A DNA stretch of 22,796 bases from positions 1-22,796 of IMG/VR virus record IMGVR_UViG_3300009507_000137; one strand, written 5' to 3'. The position numbers and the translations under genes are program-made. The stretch is from a virus. Positions 1 to 9,093 of this stretch are shown here, piece by piece (within the stretch, counting starts at the first letter, position 1; every line of letters starts with the position of its first letter). The notes under the pieces are model-generated. The model made no database searches. It saw nothing but the letters and a program-made list of their open reading frames with translations, and was not told where the DNA came from.

Positions 1-3000
1 CCTACGGTAAAGCTGTTTGAGAACGACCTTATCCCCCGCACAAGCAATCCATCTGTTGTTGGGCTAGTCCCTAGAGCCATACCAAACAGCCCCTTGGTTT
101 GTATTTCAGCATCGGCATCGGCTTCCTCCCAAAGACCAGTACCGCTATTATCTCTTAATACATAGACCTTTCCTGCAGTGAGAGTTCCTGTACCAAACTT
201 AACTACCTGACCTTCATGCGCTCCAGAGACATACGCAGCCGTTCGAGTCTTTACCTCAAGATAAACGCCGTCTAGTTCATTAGCTGAAGTGATAAAGCCT
301 AGGTCATTAGTCAAATCAGATGTGGCAGAAGGTATAGCGGTATTACCTTCTAGTGCAGTGCCTGATGTTGTGCCAAAACCAGGGAAGGAAACCTTAGCAG
401 TGTTAGCCGATACGTCAGTGGCAATGTCTATGCCGTCTACTGTTCCGGTTAAAGTAATATTACCAGTTACACTGAAATTACCAAAGACTGCCGTGTTGCC
501 CTGAAATAGAACAATTAGAGCTTGGAAAGTAGTGGCTGCTGAAGTGGTTAAGGAAAAAGAAGCTAATGAATCATTAAAGGCATCTGTTGCGCTAGACGCT
601 GCTAAGTCAGCAAGACCGATATCTGCCGCGCTAGCGACAACTTGGAAGTTGTTGAACTCCGCATTAAACTCTAGCTGTCCATCGGTTTCGGTAGCACCCT
701 GTGTCCAAGTAAATGCCGTCGTCACTTCGTAGAAACCATCGCTTGCAACAGTACCCTTACAGGCAAACCTATCGCCCACAGCCATTGAGATTGTGCCGCT
801 ACCAATGCCTGTACCGCCACTAGCGCCATCCAACAATACGCCGTGATACTTAGTCAGCCCGCTAAGTTTAGCGCGTTCAGCGGCAGTAATAGTTGTTGGA
901 GGGTTGTCTAAGTCGCCGTAATCAATGCCCGAGGTTCCGGCAGTAAATGTGACGGTGCTACTCGCGTTAGTAAAGTTCCAATCCCTCCCATGGTTGACAA
1001 GGCTGTTAATAGTCGTGGTAGGCAGGGGACTAGAGCTACTTCCTGCAACGCTAATTGCCGTGGTCTGCACCTCGCTACCAGCTGTTCCGCTTTGTACGTT
1101 AATGTCAACTTGACCAGGGCTTGTTTCGCTTAGGTCAATGTTGGTACGCGCACCCGCTTGCAGCTTGCCCGTTGTACCAGTTACAGAGACATGGCTTTCG
1201 TCAGTCGCGCTAGTATTTATGTAGACCCCTGCGCCATCGCTAGTGGTGCTATTCTTAAACACGGCTAGTATATCACTGACGCTTGCGCTCGTGCTAGCAA
1301 TATCATTGATTTGCCCCTGAGTTACAAACTTGTGGGCAGCGGTAGAATCGTCTACTTCATCGGAGCTTAGTGGTTCAGAACTAGCGTCAACATCAAAGTC
1401 TGCAATCTGATCACCATTAGCGTTCATGGTAATCGCGTCAAGCTTTAGCTGATCACTAGCACTAACACTTCCACCGCCTCCGGTAAACCCCGTGATTGTG
1501 TCAACGCCAGTTCCAGCAGCGTTGACGTTTATGAAATCTAGCTTTGTTACCTGCTCAGGCTTTAATGACCGGCCCAAGAACCTTTCTTCGCCAAATATCC
1601 TTTGGGACCGTACAACCCCACCAGGCACCGGGGGTATACCTCCTCCGTCAAGATTCAGGCCCTTGTTGCCAGTGGTGTTTAGCTCAGTGATTACCCTTGG
1701 GTCATGCTCAAGCTCTACGCCTGTCATATTGATAATGCCTGACTCCAAATCAATGTCAACCCGCTGCACAATAAGGCGCATACTCTCACGAGTAAAGTCA
1801 AAGATGTTACGAGGGCTAATGACTCGATTTCTAGAGCTTCCTGGCCTAGGCTTCAGGATTAAATCAAACTGACGCCTTGCTTCACCATAGTAGCTCATCC
1901 CTACATTGGCGGCTACCTGTAAAATACCCTTGTTTGCAGCTTGAGTTTCATGTAAAGAATCCCATTGACTAGAATAGCTGCCTGTAGGCCACTCATTGGT
2001 GTTGGGATCGTATACGCCCACATGAAGGTAGCCAAGCGCACCAAAGAGCTCATTGTACCTGCTGCCCAAAAGAGTTGTTCCAAGTAGCAGGGATTCAGAG
2101 CCATTTGGGTCGTCATCCTGTGAGCTGAACATCGTGTCTTCAGAACGACTTGCATCACCAAGATAGAATTCAAAGTCAGTCCAAGTAGGTGGGTCAATAA
2201 GAACATTACCTAACCAACTATAGTTGCTAGATGGGTTAGGCCAGGCCGATACATCAGTATCGTACAGGATAAACCCTTCAGCAGTATACCCCTTTACGGA
2301 ACAGTCGATAGTAATACCCACTTGATCTCCTGCGACATCAGGTAGCGCAGGGATTTGCAGGTCTATGTCTGTAGATATAACGGGGTTAGGGTAGTCGTTG
2401 CCAGCTAATCCAATTGGATTGCTTTCTAGCCAGTCAATCAAAATACCGTTTGAACTTTCTCCCATCCACTCTTGATGGGATTCGTTGTTGTAAATGGTTT
2501 TGTTTACGCTGTCAGGCTGTCTCTTTAGAAACAACCCTACAGGGTACGTAGTTACTTCTCCGTTCTCGTCATCATACTCAATAGTCTCTACGGCAGGTTG
2601 CGTAAATTCAGGGTGCAAGACCATGAATTCAAACCGGTCAGCGGAATTAGTGGTCCATTCGGCGTCACTGTGCTGTATGGGATAGTAAAACCTGTTTGTA
2701 TAACTATTAGCACCTACCGCCAAATAAGGGATTTGAATCTCACCCCAATCAGTCTCGTCAGTAAAATCACTAGCGCTCAGTTGAGTGGCGGTCTGTTTTA
2801 AATAGTAGGAGCCAACCTGAATCTGCATGCTGCAAATTATTTTGGCGCCAATCATTTCGTCAGCCCTACTCACCGGATCACCAATCACATTTAGGCTGTC
2901 GTTCTTTGGGCTCCTTACCCGCATACGGAAAATTCCACGTATACGGAAACCAGTGCCCTGTGGTATTTCTATCTCGGCGTTATTCTTTGGGAAGTCACCT

Positions 3001-4184
3001 AGCCGAGCGCCTTCTTGGTCTCCTTGAAAGTCACCAAGGTTTGGGCGCGGAATGCCTGTAATAACCGGGTCACGAAAGTTGGCGTCAATTACGTGGGTTT
3101 GTGCCCGAGGAAACACCCTTGTGCTACCGCCATTGCGATGCACATACGTCACCGTAGAAGCTGGCGGAAGAACAGACTCCTTGCTGCCGACTAATATGTC
3201 GTAGTTTGAGTCAGAGTCAATGTAACTGCCCTGATTAATTTCCGTAGGGCCGTAGTTGCTCGTGATACCCGGACTAGAAAGATTATTTTTACTAAGACCG
3301 TATTGATACTTCCCGTAGAACTCAGGGTCTGCTAAGTAGGGCAGTGCACTGACGCAGTAAAACCTACCTTCACTCATTGACATAGTCAATTGGAAAGCAA
3401 TCATAATATCCTTTAGGACATCTAGACAACTTAGGGTCTTTCTCTTTACTAGAAAGAGGTTCTCAAAAATGTTAGGTCTTTCGGCTTCAGTTAAAAACGT
3501 ACCGCTATTGCATCCAGTTCTTGACAATGGTCCTACATCGTATCCAACTTGATTGGCATTGATGTCATGATTGTCATGATAGATATCGGTAATGTAAGAG
3601 AACACCACATCAGGTGTACCAAACAACGGCAGTGTGGGCAGGTACTGAAAGCACCGAGCCATATGCGTTTGCAGCGTAGCATGGTCATCATATTGAGCTC
3701 CATTAGGAGCACGGTATGACTGTTCAGCGAGCAGACTTAAACCATCGACGGCTGTAAAAGAAACCGCATATGGGTCAATGCCGTAATCGACCTGAACAGA
3801 CTGTGGCGCAACCACGCCTCTCCATTCAACTATCTCATTTAGATAGGTTACACCACCGAGCTCTACTTCATCAATAAAACCATACGTAACACCGATATTG
3901 AACTCGGTAGTTTCGCGTATAGCCTCTAGTATTTTGGCTTGATCATCGTTCTGAATAATCAGGTTTACCTTTAAGCTGCTAGACTTAATTGGGTCAAACA
4001 CATTGTCAGTCCTGCCTTCGTACTGGAGGTTTAACCCACCACTAGCAATGGTTAACTGCTTCGGATCATTAGAAGAAAACCCCCATCCAAAAGCAGTGTT
4101 CTCTAGGTCATATACATAAAGGAACCTTTGGAACTCCCGATTAGGCTGCTTCCACTTTGCGTAATACCTTTTTGTTACTGCCAT
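1..4184 (-). CDS. Giant tail-tip / central fibre protein, C-terminus outside window
   Basis: An uninterrupted reading frame of 1394 codons runs off the left edge, so the true length and the receptor-binding end are unknown. The ATG overlaps the tape-measure stop as TAATG; a GGAGG lies only 3 bases before it and also codes for Gly-Gly. About 840 N-terminal residues look like a folded hub, including the string DNVFDPIKSSSLKVNL near residue 60 that I associate from memory with tail proteins of Bacteroidota phages. From about residue 840 the protein turns Gly/Ser/Thr/Asp-rich and fibre-like, with related short units KLDFINVNAAG (near 877), KLDAITMNANG (near 911) and AKLSGLTKYHG further on. Its position directly after the tape measure fits a tail-tip, host-contact protein. 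The structural role is fairly sure. Subdomain assignments and any enzymatic activity are not visible. Confidence 0.8.
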   Translation of the reverse strand, partial: MAVTKRYYAKWKQPNREFQRFLYVYDLENTAFGWGFSSNDPKQLTIASGGLNLQYEGRTDNVFDPIKSSSLKVNLIIQNDDQAKILEAIRETTEFNIGVTYGFIDEVELGGVTYLNEIVEWRGVVAPQSVQVDYGIDPYAVSFTAVDGLSLLAEQSYRAPNGAQYDDHATLQTHMARCFQYLPTLPLFGTPDVVFSYITDIYHDNHDINANQVGYDVGPLSRTGCNSGTFLTEAERPNIFENLFLVKRKTLSCLDVLKDIMIAFQLTMSMSEGRFYCVSALPYLADPEFYGKYQYGLSKNNLSSPGITSNYGPTEINQGSYIDSDSNYDILVGSKESVLPPASTVTYVHRNGGSTRVFPRAQTHVIDANFRDPVITGIPRPNLGDFQGDQEGARLGDFPKNNAEIEIPQGTGFRIRGIFRMRVRSPKNDSLNVIGDPVSRADEMIGAKIICSMQIQVGSYYLKQTATQLSASDFTDETDWGEIQIPYLAVGANSYTNRFYYPIQHSDAEWTTNSADRFEFMVLHPEFTQPAVETIEYDDENGEVTTYPVGLFLKRQPDSVNKTIYNNESHQEWMGESSNGILIDWLESNPIGLAGNDYPNPVISTDIDLQIPALPDVAGDQVGITIDCSVKGYTAEGFILYDTDVSAWPNPSSNYSWLGNVLIDPPTWTDFEFYLGDASRSEDTMFSSQDDDPNGSESLLLGTTLLGSRYNELFGALGYLHVGVYDPNTNEWPTGSYSSQWDSLHETQAANKGILQVAANVGMSYYGEARRQFDLILKPRPGSSRNRVISPRNIFDFTRESMRLIVQRVDIDLESGIINMTGVELEHDPRVITELNTTGNKGLNLDGGGIPPVPGGVVRSQRIFGEERFLGRSLKPEQVTKLDFINVNAAGTGVDTITGFTGGGGSVSASDQLKLDAITMNANGDQIADFDVDASSEPLSSDEVDDSTAAHKFVTQGQINDIASTSASVSDILAVFKNSTTSDGAGVYINTSATDESHVSVTGTTGKLQAGARTNIDLSETSPGQVDINVQSGTAGSEVQTTAISVAGSSSSPLPTTTINSLVNHGRDWNFTNASSTVTFTAGTSGIDYGDLDNPPTTITAAERAKLSGLTKYHGVLLDGASGGTGIGSGTISMAVGDRFACKGTVASDGFYEVTTAFTWTQGATETDGQLEFNAEFNNFQVVASAADIGLADLAASSATDAFNDSLASFSLTTSAATTFQALIVLFQGNTAVFGNFSVTGNITLTGTVDGIDIATDVSANTAKVSFPGFGTTSGTALEGNTAIPSATSDLTNDLGFITSANELDGVYLEVKTRTAAYVSGAHEGQVVKFGTGTLTAGKVYVLRDNSGTGLWEEADADAEIQTKGLFGMALGTSPTTDGLLVRGIRSFSNSFTV

Positions 4185-6886
4185 TATCCTCCAATTCGGG
4201 TCATTTGACGACCGCTGTTTTGATTGCTTATGACAATATCATTGCCATCAATGCGGCTGCCAAAAGCCATGGGGTCACCGCCACCCTGAGCAGACCGGAA
4301 ACCAAGGCCACCCGAAAGAAACCCGCTGAGGCCACCATCACCCATAAGCTGAGATGCCGTCGAAGCAAGTCCGGTGGGCGCACCTGCTGCTGTTGTTCCG
4401 CCTGACAGGAGAGCTAGAATTGCATATAAGGCAATTAAAGAAACTAGCTTACCAATGATTCGAGTGAAGAAGCTTAAGAAAGCATTGCCTAGCTCCTTAA
4501 AGAAGTTAGTGCCTCCTTCAAGTGCAGTGCTAAATGCATTGCCTAGCGCGTTAGCAAAATCCCGGACTACCCGAAGCTGATTGACGGTTGTTTCAGCGGC
4601 CTCATCAGCGCTTTCCTTGCGCAGCTTACGGATGTCCTCATCCAACTTGTAGTACAGCTCCCGCTGCTCCTGGACACTGAGTTCAGCGTCCTTCACAATA
4701 TTGTCTACAGCCTGTCTATGGTCCGCAATTTGATTCTCCAAATCTGAGCGAAGGAACTTGGTATATTCTTCCCTAGCTTTCTTTCTTTTAGCGTTGGCCT
4801 GGTCCTCTTGATCCTCAAAAACCTCACCGGTCAACCTTGTCTCAAGAAGCTCTAGTAGCGGAGCAATCTGATCTGATGAGATACCTAGGTCTGCGGCCTC
4901 ATCCGCTATTCCCGCTATTTGCTGTCGAACCCCAATCAGCTTTCTGCCAATGTCACCTGTAGTTAAGCGCTCGAGCTGTAAGTTTAAATCAGCTAAGAAA
5001 GAAGTACGGTCGGCAGCTATGTCAGCCGTTGCAATTGCCCTAAGCGATGCTGCAATACCATCAATCTCATCTCCAGTTCCACCAGCAGCCTTAAGCTGGT
5101 CAACCAAGTTTTTAATTTTAATATTGACTTCAGCTAGCCTCCTTTGATAATCAGGCAATTGCTGCGCACGAGCTTTAGCAAGTTCATTTTCAGCCCTTAA
5201 GAGTAGTTTGGACCTCTTCTTCGAGTTTTCTACTCCTCGTTTTTCAGCGTCCTCAGCGTCAGCCTGAAGCTTGTTTCCGTCAGCGAAGATTTGGTTCAGC
5301 GCTTTCTGCGATTCAGCGCGTTCTCTGGCTGCTACTATCGCTTTGTCTACTTCAAACCTCTCAAGTCTTAATTGATCTATAGTTCTTGTGCGCTCCACAT
5401 AAGCGTCCGCAAGCTCACTTCCAACCGCTGTAAGCGCTTGCGATTTGGTGGCGTTTTCGCCCTCCTCAGCAAGCTTCCGGCCTAACTTTATTGTACCCCG
5501 CTGTAAATCCGTAAGGTCACGAATCTCTTCTCCTAAGGCTGAATAAGTACCCCGTAACCTAGTGATGGCAGCTACTGTTCCATCTACGTCACTAATCTGA
5601 CTTGATGACCTTAAGTCTTGTGAATCTTCTAATAACTGTTTACTTTTTCTAGCTTCTTCTGCTGCAAAACCTACCTCCCCACCAAAATAAGCAGCGGCAG
5701 CGGCGGCAGCCAAAAGAGAAATTACAATTAACCCCGAAGCTGTAGACAAGGCAGCAACTGCAATCGTAAGCTGACCAACAACAAAGGTTAGGCCGGCAAT
5801 GACAGGTGTAAGCGCAATGAAAGTACCTAAAAGAGACTTTGTACCAGGGCTAAGAGATGTAAATACCCTTGCAAGACCAACCATAATGTCTCGCAACACC
5901 TCTGTTGCCGGAACTAAAGTTCTACCTAGCTCAATACCTAAGTTTTGAAAGGCGTTCTTGAGCTGTTCAACAGTAAAGAAAAGCTCTCCTTCAAACTCTT
6001 CAGAAAGCCTATTGGCAGCACCACCAGCTAGGTCAAACAAGACTTGTAAGTCCTTTAAGTCACCACCCTGGTCCTGCAAAATAGAGCCGACAACTGCGGC
6101 ACGGCTATTAAGAATACCGAGGATTTCTGAGTACTCTAAATTGCCTTCAGTAAATTTAGCAAGGGCAACATTACCGTCACTGTATGATTTAGCTAGCTTA
6201 TTAAACGTAGACCTCAGCTTAGTACCGGCAGTAGAGCCCTTAATAGCTGAATTGGCTAGCAAAGCAAGCAGTGCAACAGAGTCTTCTAAACTTACATTTT
6301 GTTGCTTTAGGATTGGACCAATATTTTTTAGTCCCTCTCGCAACTGAGGAATTGTAAGCGCACTGCTTTGCACAGCCTGAGCATACAAGTCAGTAACCCT
6401 TCCTGCCTGATCAGCCTCTAATCTGAAAATGTTCAGAGCCTCCTTTACCGCTGACGCTGAACCTGCTAAGTCCTCATCAAGAGCACCGGCTAGTGAAGAT
6501 ATAGCAGGAATAATGTTGCCGATGTCGCGGCCCGAAGTACCGAGCTTCGCAAGTTCTTTTTGCGCCTCAACAATTTGAATGCGCGTAAAGATTGTGCTTT
6601 CACCTAAGCCCCGCGCTTGTTCAGAGAGTTTACGAAAATCAGCCTTGCCTACAAGGGACCGCAACTGAACACTGACCTTGTTAAACTCCGATGCCGTGCT
6701 AACTGCAGCGCCCCCTACCAAAGCAAACGCAAGACCCAATCCCCGGCTGATACTAGAGCCTACTTTCGTGGCCTTTTGACCAAAAGTGACTAACTTACTT
6801 TGAGCAATCTCAGCGTTCTTCATGAACCCTGTGATATCCATCGTTAGGATGGCACTTAGCCGTGAAAACTCTGATATACTCGCCAT
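4184..6886 (-). CDS. Tail tape measure protein
   Basis: This 900-residue protein is the length-determining core of the tail and probably helps deliver DNA through the envelope. Residues 60-240 resemble the TP901-type tape-measure core, with alternating helices and the segment NIIPAISSLAGALDED near 124. Hydrophobic Ala/Leu/Val-rich segments at about 351-400 could span a membrane. Residues 410-770 are charged, heptad-like and rich in E, K, R and Q, as expected of a long coiled coil. A second hydrophobic stretch (LVSLIALYAILALL) lies near 820. It starts at an ATG overlapping the chaperone stop by one base, and its stop overlaps the next gene's start by one base. Position between tail chaperones and tail-tip protein is the classic siphovirus order. 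Confidence 0.93.
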   Translation of the reverse strand: MASISEFSRLSAILTMDITGFMKNAEIAQSKLVTFGQKATKVGSSISRGLGLAFALVGGAAVSTASEFNKVSVQLRSLVGKADFRKLSEQARGLGESTIFTRIQIVEAQKELAKLGTSGRDIGNIIPAISSLAGALDEDLAGSASAVKEALNIFRLEADQAGRVTDLYAQAVQSSALTIPQLREGLKNIGPILKQQNVSLEDSVALLALLANSAIKGSTAGTKLRSTFNKLAKSYSDGNVALAKFTEGNLEYSEILGILNSRAAVVGSILQDQGGDLKDLQVLFDLAGGAANRLSEEFEGELFFTVEQLKNAFQNLGIELGRTLVPATEVLRDIMVGLARVFTSLSPGTKSLLGTFIALTPVIAGLTFVVGQLTIAVAALSTASGLIVISLLAAAAAAAYFGGEVGFAAEEARKSKQLLEDSQDLRSSSQISDVDGTVAAITRLRGTYSALGEEIRDLTDLQRGTIKLGRKLAEEGENATKSQALTAVGSELADAYVERTRTIDQLRLERFEVDKAIVAARERAESQKALNQIFADGNKLQADAEDAEKRGVENSKKRSKLLLRAENELAKARAQQLPDYQRRLAEVNIKIKNLVDQLKAAGGTGDEIDGIAASLRAIATADIAADRTSFLADLNLQLERLTTGDIGRKLIGVRQQIAGIADEAADLGISSDQIAPLLELLETRLTGEVFEDQEDQANAKRKKAREEYTKFLRSDLENQIADHRQAVDNIVKDAELSVQEQRELYYKLDEDIRKLRKESADEAAETTVNQLRVVRDFANALGNAFSTALEGGTNFFKELGNAFLSFFTRIIGKLVSLIALYAILALLSGGTTAAGAPTGLASTASQLMGDGGLSGFLSGGLGFRSAQGGGDPMAFGSRIDGNDIVISNQNSGRQMTRIGG

Positions 6887-7215
6887 TAGAACTTCTTTAG
6901 TTTAGCAAACAAGGCTTCGCGTTCTTCTGCAGAACTAACCTTGGTTTCAGCCTCTGAAGTTACATCTAGTAGCGGGTGGAAATCAGCCGGTGAAAACCTC
7001 TTGCCTTTCCCGCTATTTACGTTCGCAAGTAACGCTAGGATAGTTGCTGCCATATCCCACTGACGTGCCAACCTAAAGTCATGTCCGCGAGAATACAGGG
7101 AAAACTCTCGGAACGTCATGTCCCAAAACTGATCCGGCGTTAACCCTAAAGCCATGCCCCTTTCGTAAAGGGACCACAAGGTTAGCTCTTCAGCGACCTC
7201 TTCTGAGCCCTTGTT
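6886..7215 (-). CDS. Tail assembly chaperone, downstream frame (T-like part made by -1 frameshift)
   Basis: This frame has no convincing start: only a TTG at 7179, without a ribosome site, opens it. It is, however, continuously open upstream to the slippery run inside the previous gene. A -1 slip there appends NKGSEEVAEELT and then these residues, giving a fusion of about 219 residues. The sequence contains LTPDQFWDMTFREF, a motif seen in second chaperone frames, where a short helix follows the phrase on the number of residues in the region. In lambda the equivalent proteins are gpG and gpGT, which bind the tape measure and recruit tail tube subunits and are absent from virions. Location directly before the tape measure supports this strongly. 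The last base of its stop is the first base of the tape-measure ATG. Confidence 0.85.
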   Translation of the reverse strand, partial: NKGSEEVAEELTLWSLYERGMALGLTPDQFWDMTFREFSLYSRGHDFRLARQWDMAATILALLANVNSGKGKRFSPADFHPLLDVTSEAETKVSSAEEREALFAKLKKF

Positions 7216-7544
7216 TTTTTTTGCTCCTCGTCGCCGCCAAGGGACTCCGTAACAAAGTCCGACATCTCCTCGAACAACCCAGGCTCATCTAAAGCTTGGG
7301 CACAGAAGGTTTCAAAATCAGGGACAGGCTGCTTCTTCCCATGCTTCAGACTGTAGTTCTGAATCCCGTAGTAAACCATACTTGGAACACTATCGAAAGG
7401 GTTCTCGGTAAGGAATGCATCCAACTCACTCAGCTTCAGCTTTTCCTTAGCGCACAGGATGCGAAGGGAATTCATATTAAGCAAAGTGTGGTATGTCTTT
7501 GTACCTACCTTAAAGGAGTACTCTCCTCGAAATTTATTGTCCAT
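7182..7544 (-). CDS. Tail assembly chaperone, upstream frame (G-like)
   Basis: A 120-residue protein that sits between the tail tube genes and the tape measure. It begins FRGEYSFKVGTKTYHTLLNM, a beta hairpin followed by helices typical of small tail chaperones. Its final codons carry a run of nine A bases (on the coding strand) read CAA AAA AAA ACA, a -1 frameshift signal. Most ribosomes would finish at the TAA to give this short form, and a minority would make the long fusion. It starts 2 bases after the stop of the preceding tail-tube extension, without a Shine-Dalgarno sequence. The role is inferred from position and the recoding signature, with weak direct sequence similarity. Confidence 0.85.
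   Translation of the reverse strand: MDNKFRGEYSFKVGTKTYHTLLNMNSLRILCAKEKLKLSELDAFLTENPFDSVPSMVYYGIQNYSLKHGKKQPVPDFETFCAQALDEPGLFEEMSDFVTESLGGDEEQKKTRAQKRSLKS
7215..7221 (-). promoter_or_regulatory. -1 ribosomal frameshift slippery heptamer A_AAA_AAA
   Basis: On the minus strand the zero frame reads CAA AAA AAA ACA AGG. The heptamer A AAA AAA lets both tRNA-Lys re-pair one base back. The next codon then becomes AAC and the frame stays open to the TAA at 6888-6886. The zero frame ends at TAA 7184-7182, so about 30 bases downstream are decoded in both frames. The site matches the known lambda-like G/GT arrangement. No obvious stable pseudoknot was identified by eye downstream. Confidence 0.85.
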
Positions 7545-7546
7545 TA

Positions 7547-8518
7547 TTAGGTAATGTCAAACTGAATGTTAAACAGCGTTGCTGCTTCTGCCGTTGAGTC
7601 AGCGTGTTTAATTCTATAACCAAAGTCATACGTTCCATTAGTGCCGCTTACGGGCAGCCTAAAGAAAAGTTGATGGTTCGCAGAAAAAGGAACTGTAGCC
7701 CCCCAAATAGGGGATGCCGAGAAAAAGGCCAGTTCTAGATATGTTCTAACACCACTAGACGACTCAATAAACATCTCTATCGTATTTTGCGTACTACCAC
7801 TAGTGGCTTGCTGTCCAACAGTAATGTCAAACTCGTCACCCCAACTCGCCGAGTGATTGGTGGTTTGACCAACACTCAAACTGACCAATCCATCACTAGT
7901 CTCAAAAGCTGTCCAGGTTCTCGGCTTATGCAGGGCTAAACCATTAGTAGTAGCCGCGAAGAAATCAAGGTTGTTGGCTAACTCGCTTCCAGTAGGTTGG
8001 CCAAAATCACCGAACGAGTAGCCAATCATATAGCCTACACTAGTTTCACTAGAGCCATCTGTAACCACCGTCTCCAAGTAAGCGTGATTCGCACTATTAT
8101 CGTCAACACTACTGCTATTAGCAAAAATCAAATGACGCTCGTCAGTACCTGGACTAAAACCAGACCAAGTATAATCAACGCTATTACCAACTGAGCCGCT
8201 AATTGTAAACGACTTAGTTTGTACTAATTGCATCGCTTGCCCCATTCCTGGCCACATGTACAACTTAGCTTCGACAGTGTTTCCGTCTACGATATGAGAA
8301 CCACTCAAAGTAAATTGAATGAATGCGTTAGAATCCTGTAAATCAGGCAGAGAATATACCAGTCCATTCGTGTCCTCTACAGATAACGAGCTTGCTGTCT
8401 GCAAATCAGAAATGGCATGGGTGGAAGTACTAGTGGGTGTTGAGAACGGCAGTTCGTTCTCGACGAAACCGCCACCGCCACCGCCGCCACCACCGCTGCC
8501 GCCACCGGCGCCTGCCAG
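7547..8518 (-). CDS. Beta-rich C-terminal extension of tail tube protein, probably made by UAG readthrough
   Basis: This frame of 323 sense codons follows the UAG of the second tail tube gene directly and in the same frame. The first codons after the stop are CTG GCA GGC GCC, then a Gly/Ser linker of about 15 residues. A folded-looking Ser/Thr/Asn-rich region follows, with alternating hydrophobic residues suggesting beta-sandwich domains. There is no in-frame ATG until about residue 86 of the stretch, and no ribosome site near the TTG at 8404 or the CTG at 8518. Independent translation is therefore unlikely. The readthrough product would have about 514 residues. Siphoviruses often add Ig-like or carbohydrate-binding domains to a fraction of major tail proteins by frameshift, and this would be the same idea by stop readthrough. 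Alternatives are a nonsense mutation, a sequencing error, or initiation at a rare start. Confidence 0.65.
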   Translation of the reverse strand: MAGAGGGSGGGGGGGGGFVENELPFSTPTSTSTHAISDLQTASSLSVEDTNGLVYSLPDLQDSNAFIQFTLSGSHIVDGNTVEAKLYMWPGMGQAMQLVQTKSFTISGSVGNSVDYTWSGFSPGTDERHLIFANSSSVDDNSANHAYLETVVTDGSSETSVGYMIGYSFGDFGQPTGSELANNLDFFAATTNGLALHKPRTWTAFETSDGLVSLSVGQTTNHSASWGDEFDITVGQQATSGSTQNTIEMFIESSSGVRTYLELAFFSASPIWGATVPFSANHQLFFRLPVSGTNGTYDFGYRIKHADSTAEAATLFNIQFDIT

Positions 8519-9091
8519 CTAATCTTTAATCAGGCTGTCAACGCCAGAGAAGGTTACCGAGTAAGTTGCAGTTTCATCGACAGCGCCCGTAAGGCTGATG
8601 CTGTCAATAAGGGCAATACCTACGTAAGCCGTTTGGTTGTCCAAGTAGAACCGAACAATAACATACTCACCGTCGTTTGCAATGTCAACGAGGGTACGAC
8701 CGGTATCAGCAAGAACTGACTCAATAAGTCCCTCGGCGGAAACAGTAAAGCTGTTGTCCTTTTCCTGAATCACACCACCCTGACCAGCATCGCGAGCGAC
8801 GTCGTTAATCTCATTGGAGATATCCAAGGTGCTGTTCGTGGCTGCAGCTAGGATTGTAAAGGAACTACGTGCCCATGTTCCGCTACCACCTCCGGTATAT
8901 GATCCGGCAGCAGTAAATTCACCTGCTGTTGTTTTTACAAGGTAAAAGCCCACCACTAAGGATGCAGTGTTCATTGCGGTCTCAATATCTGCGTCTATCG
9001 TGGCAGAATCGACAAAAATCAAGGGCTTGTCAGTGCTATCTGTGTCAATGTGATAGACCGCAAGGTTATTTGCGTTAAGAATACTAGCCAT
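8519..9091 (-). CDS. Major tail tube protein, second paralogue (ends in UAG)
   Basis: A 190-residue tail tube-like protein. It aligns by eye with the gene just upstream. Shared blocks include AATNSTLDISNEINDVARD against AATNTSMDVSNTVNEIVARD, and LTGAVDETATYSVTFSG against LSGGFDDNVTYSVTVNG at the C-terminal strands. Residues 80-120 (FTILAAATN to VSAEGLI) and 141-185 are the best matches. The family forms the hexameric rings through which DNA passes. The start ATG lies 2 bases past the upstream stop. Its stop is TAG, whereas most late genes end in TAA, and the frame continues open beyond it. The product is probably present mainly as the short form, with a minor extended form. Confidence 0.82.
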   Translation of the reverse strand: MASILNANNLAVYHIDTDSTDKPLIFVDSATIDADIETAMNTASLVVGFYLVKTTAGEFTAAGSYTGGGSGTWARSSFTILAAATNSTLDISNEINDVARDAGQGGVIQEKDNSFTVSAEGLIESVLADTGRTLVDIANDGEYVIVRFYLDNQTAYVGIALIDSISLTGAVDETATYSVTFSGVDSLIKD

Positions 9092-9093
9092 GA

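Noticed and set aside
8519-8521. Global reassignment of TAG to an amino acid
   Set aside because: The portal gene also ends in TAG and its continuation stops after a few codons, so TAG behaves as a stop elsewhere.
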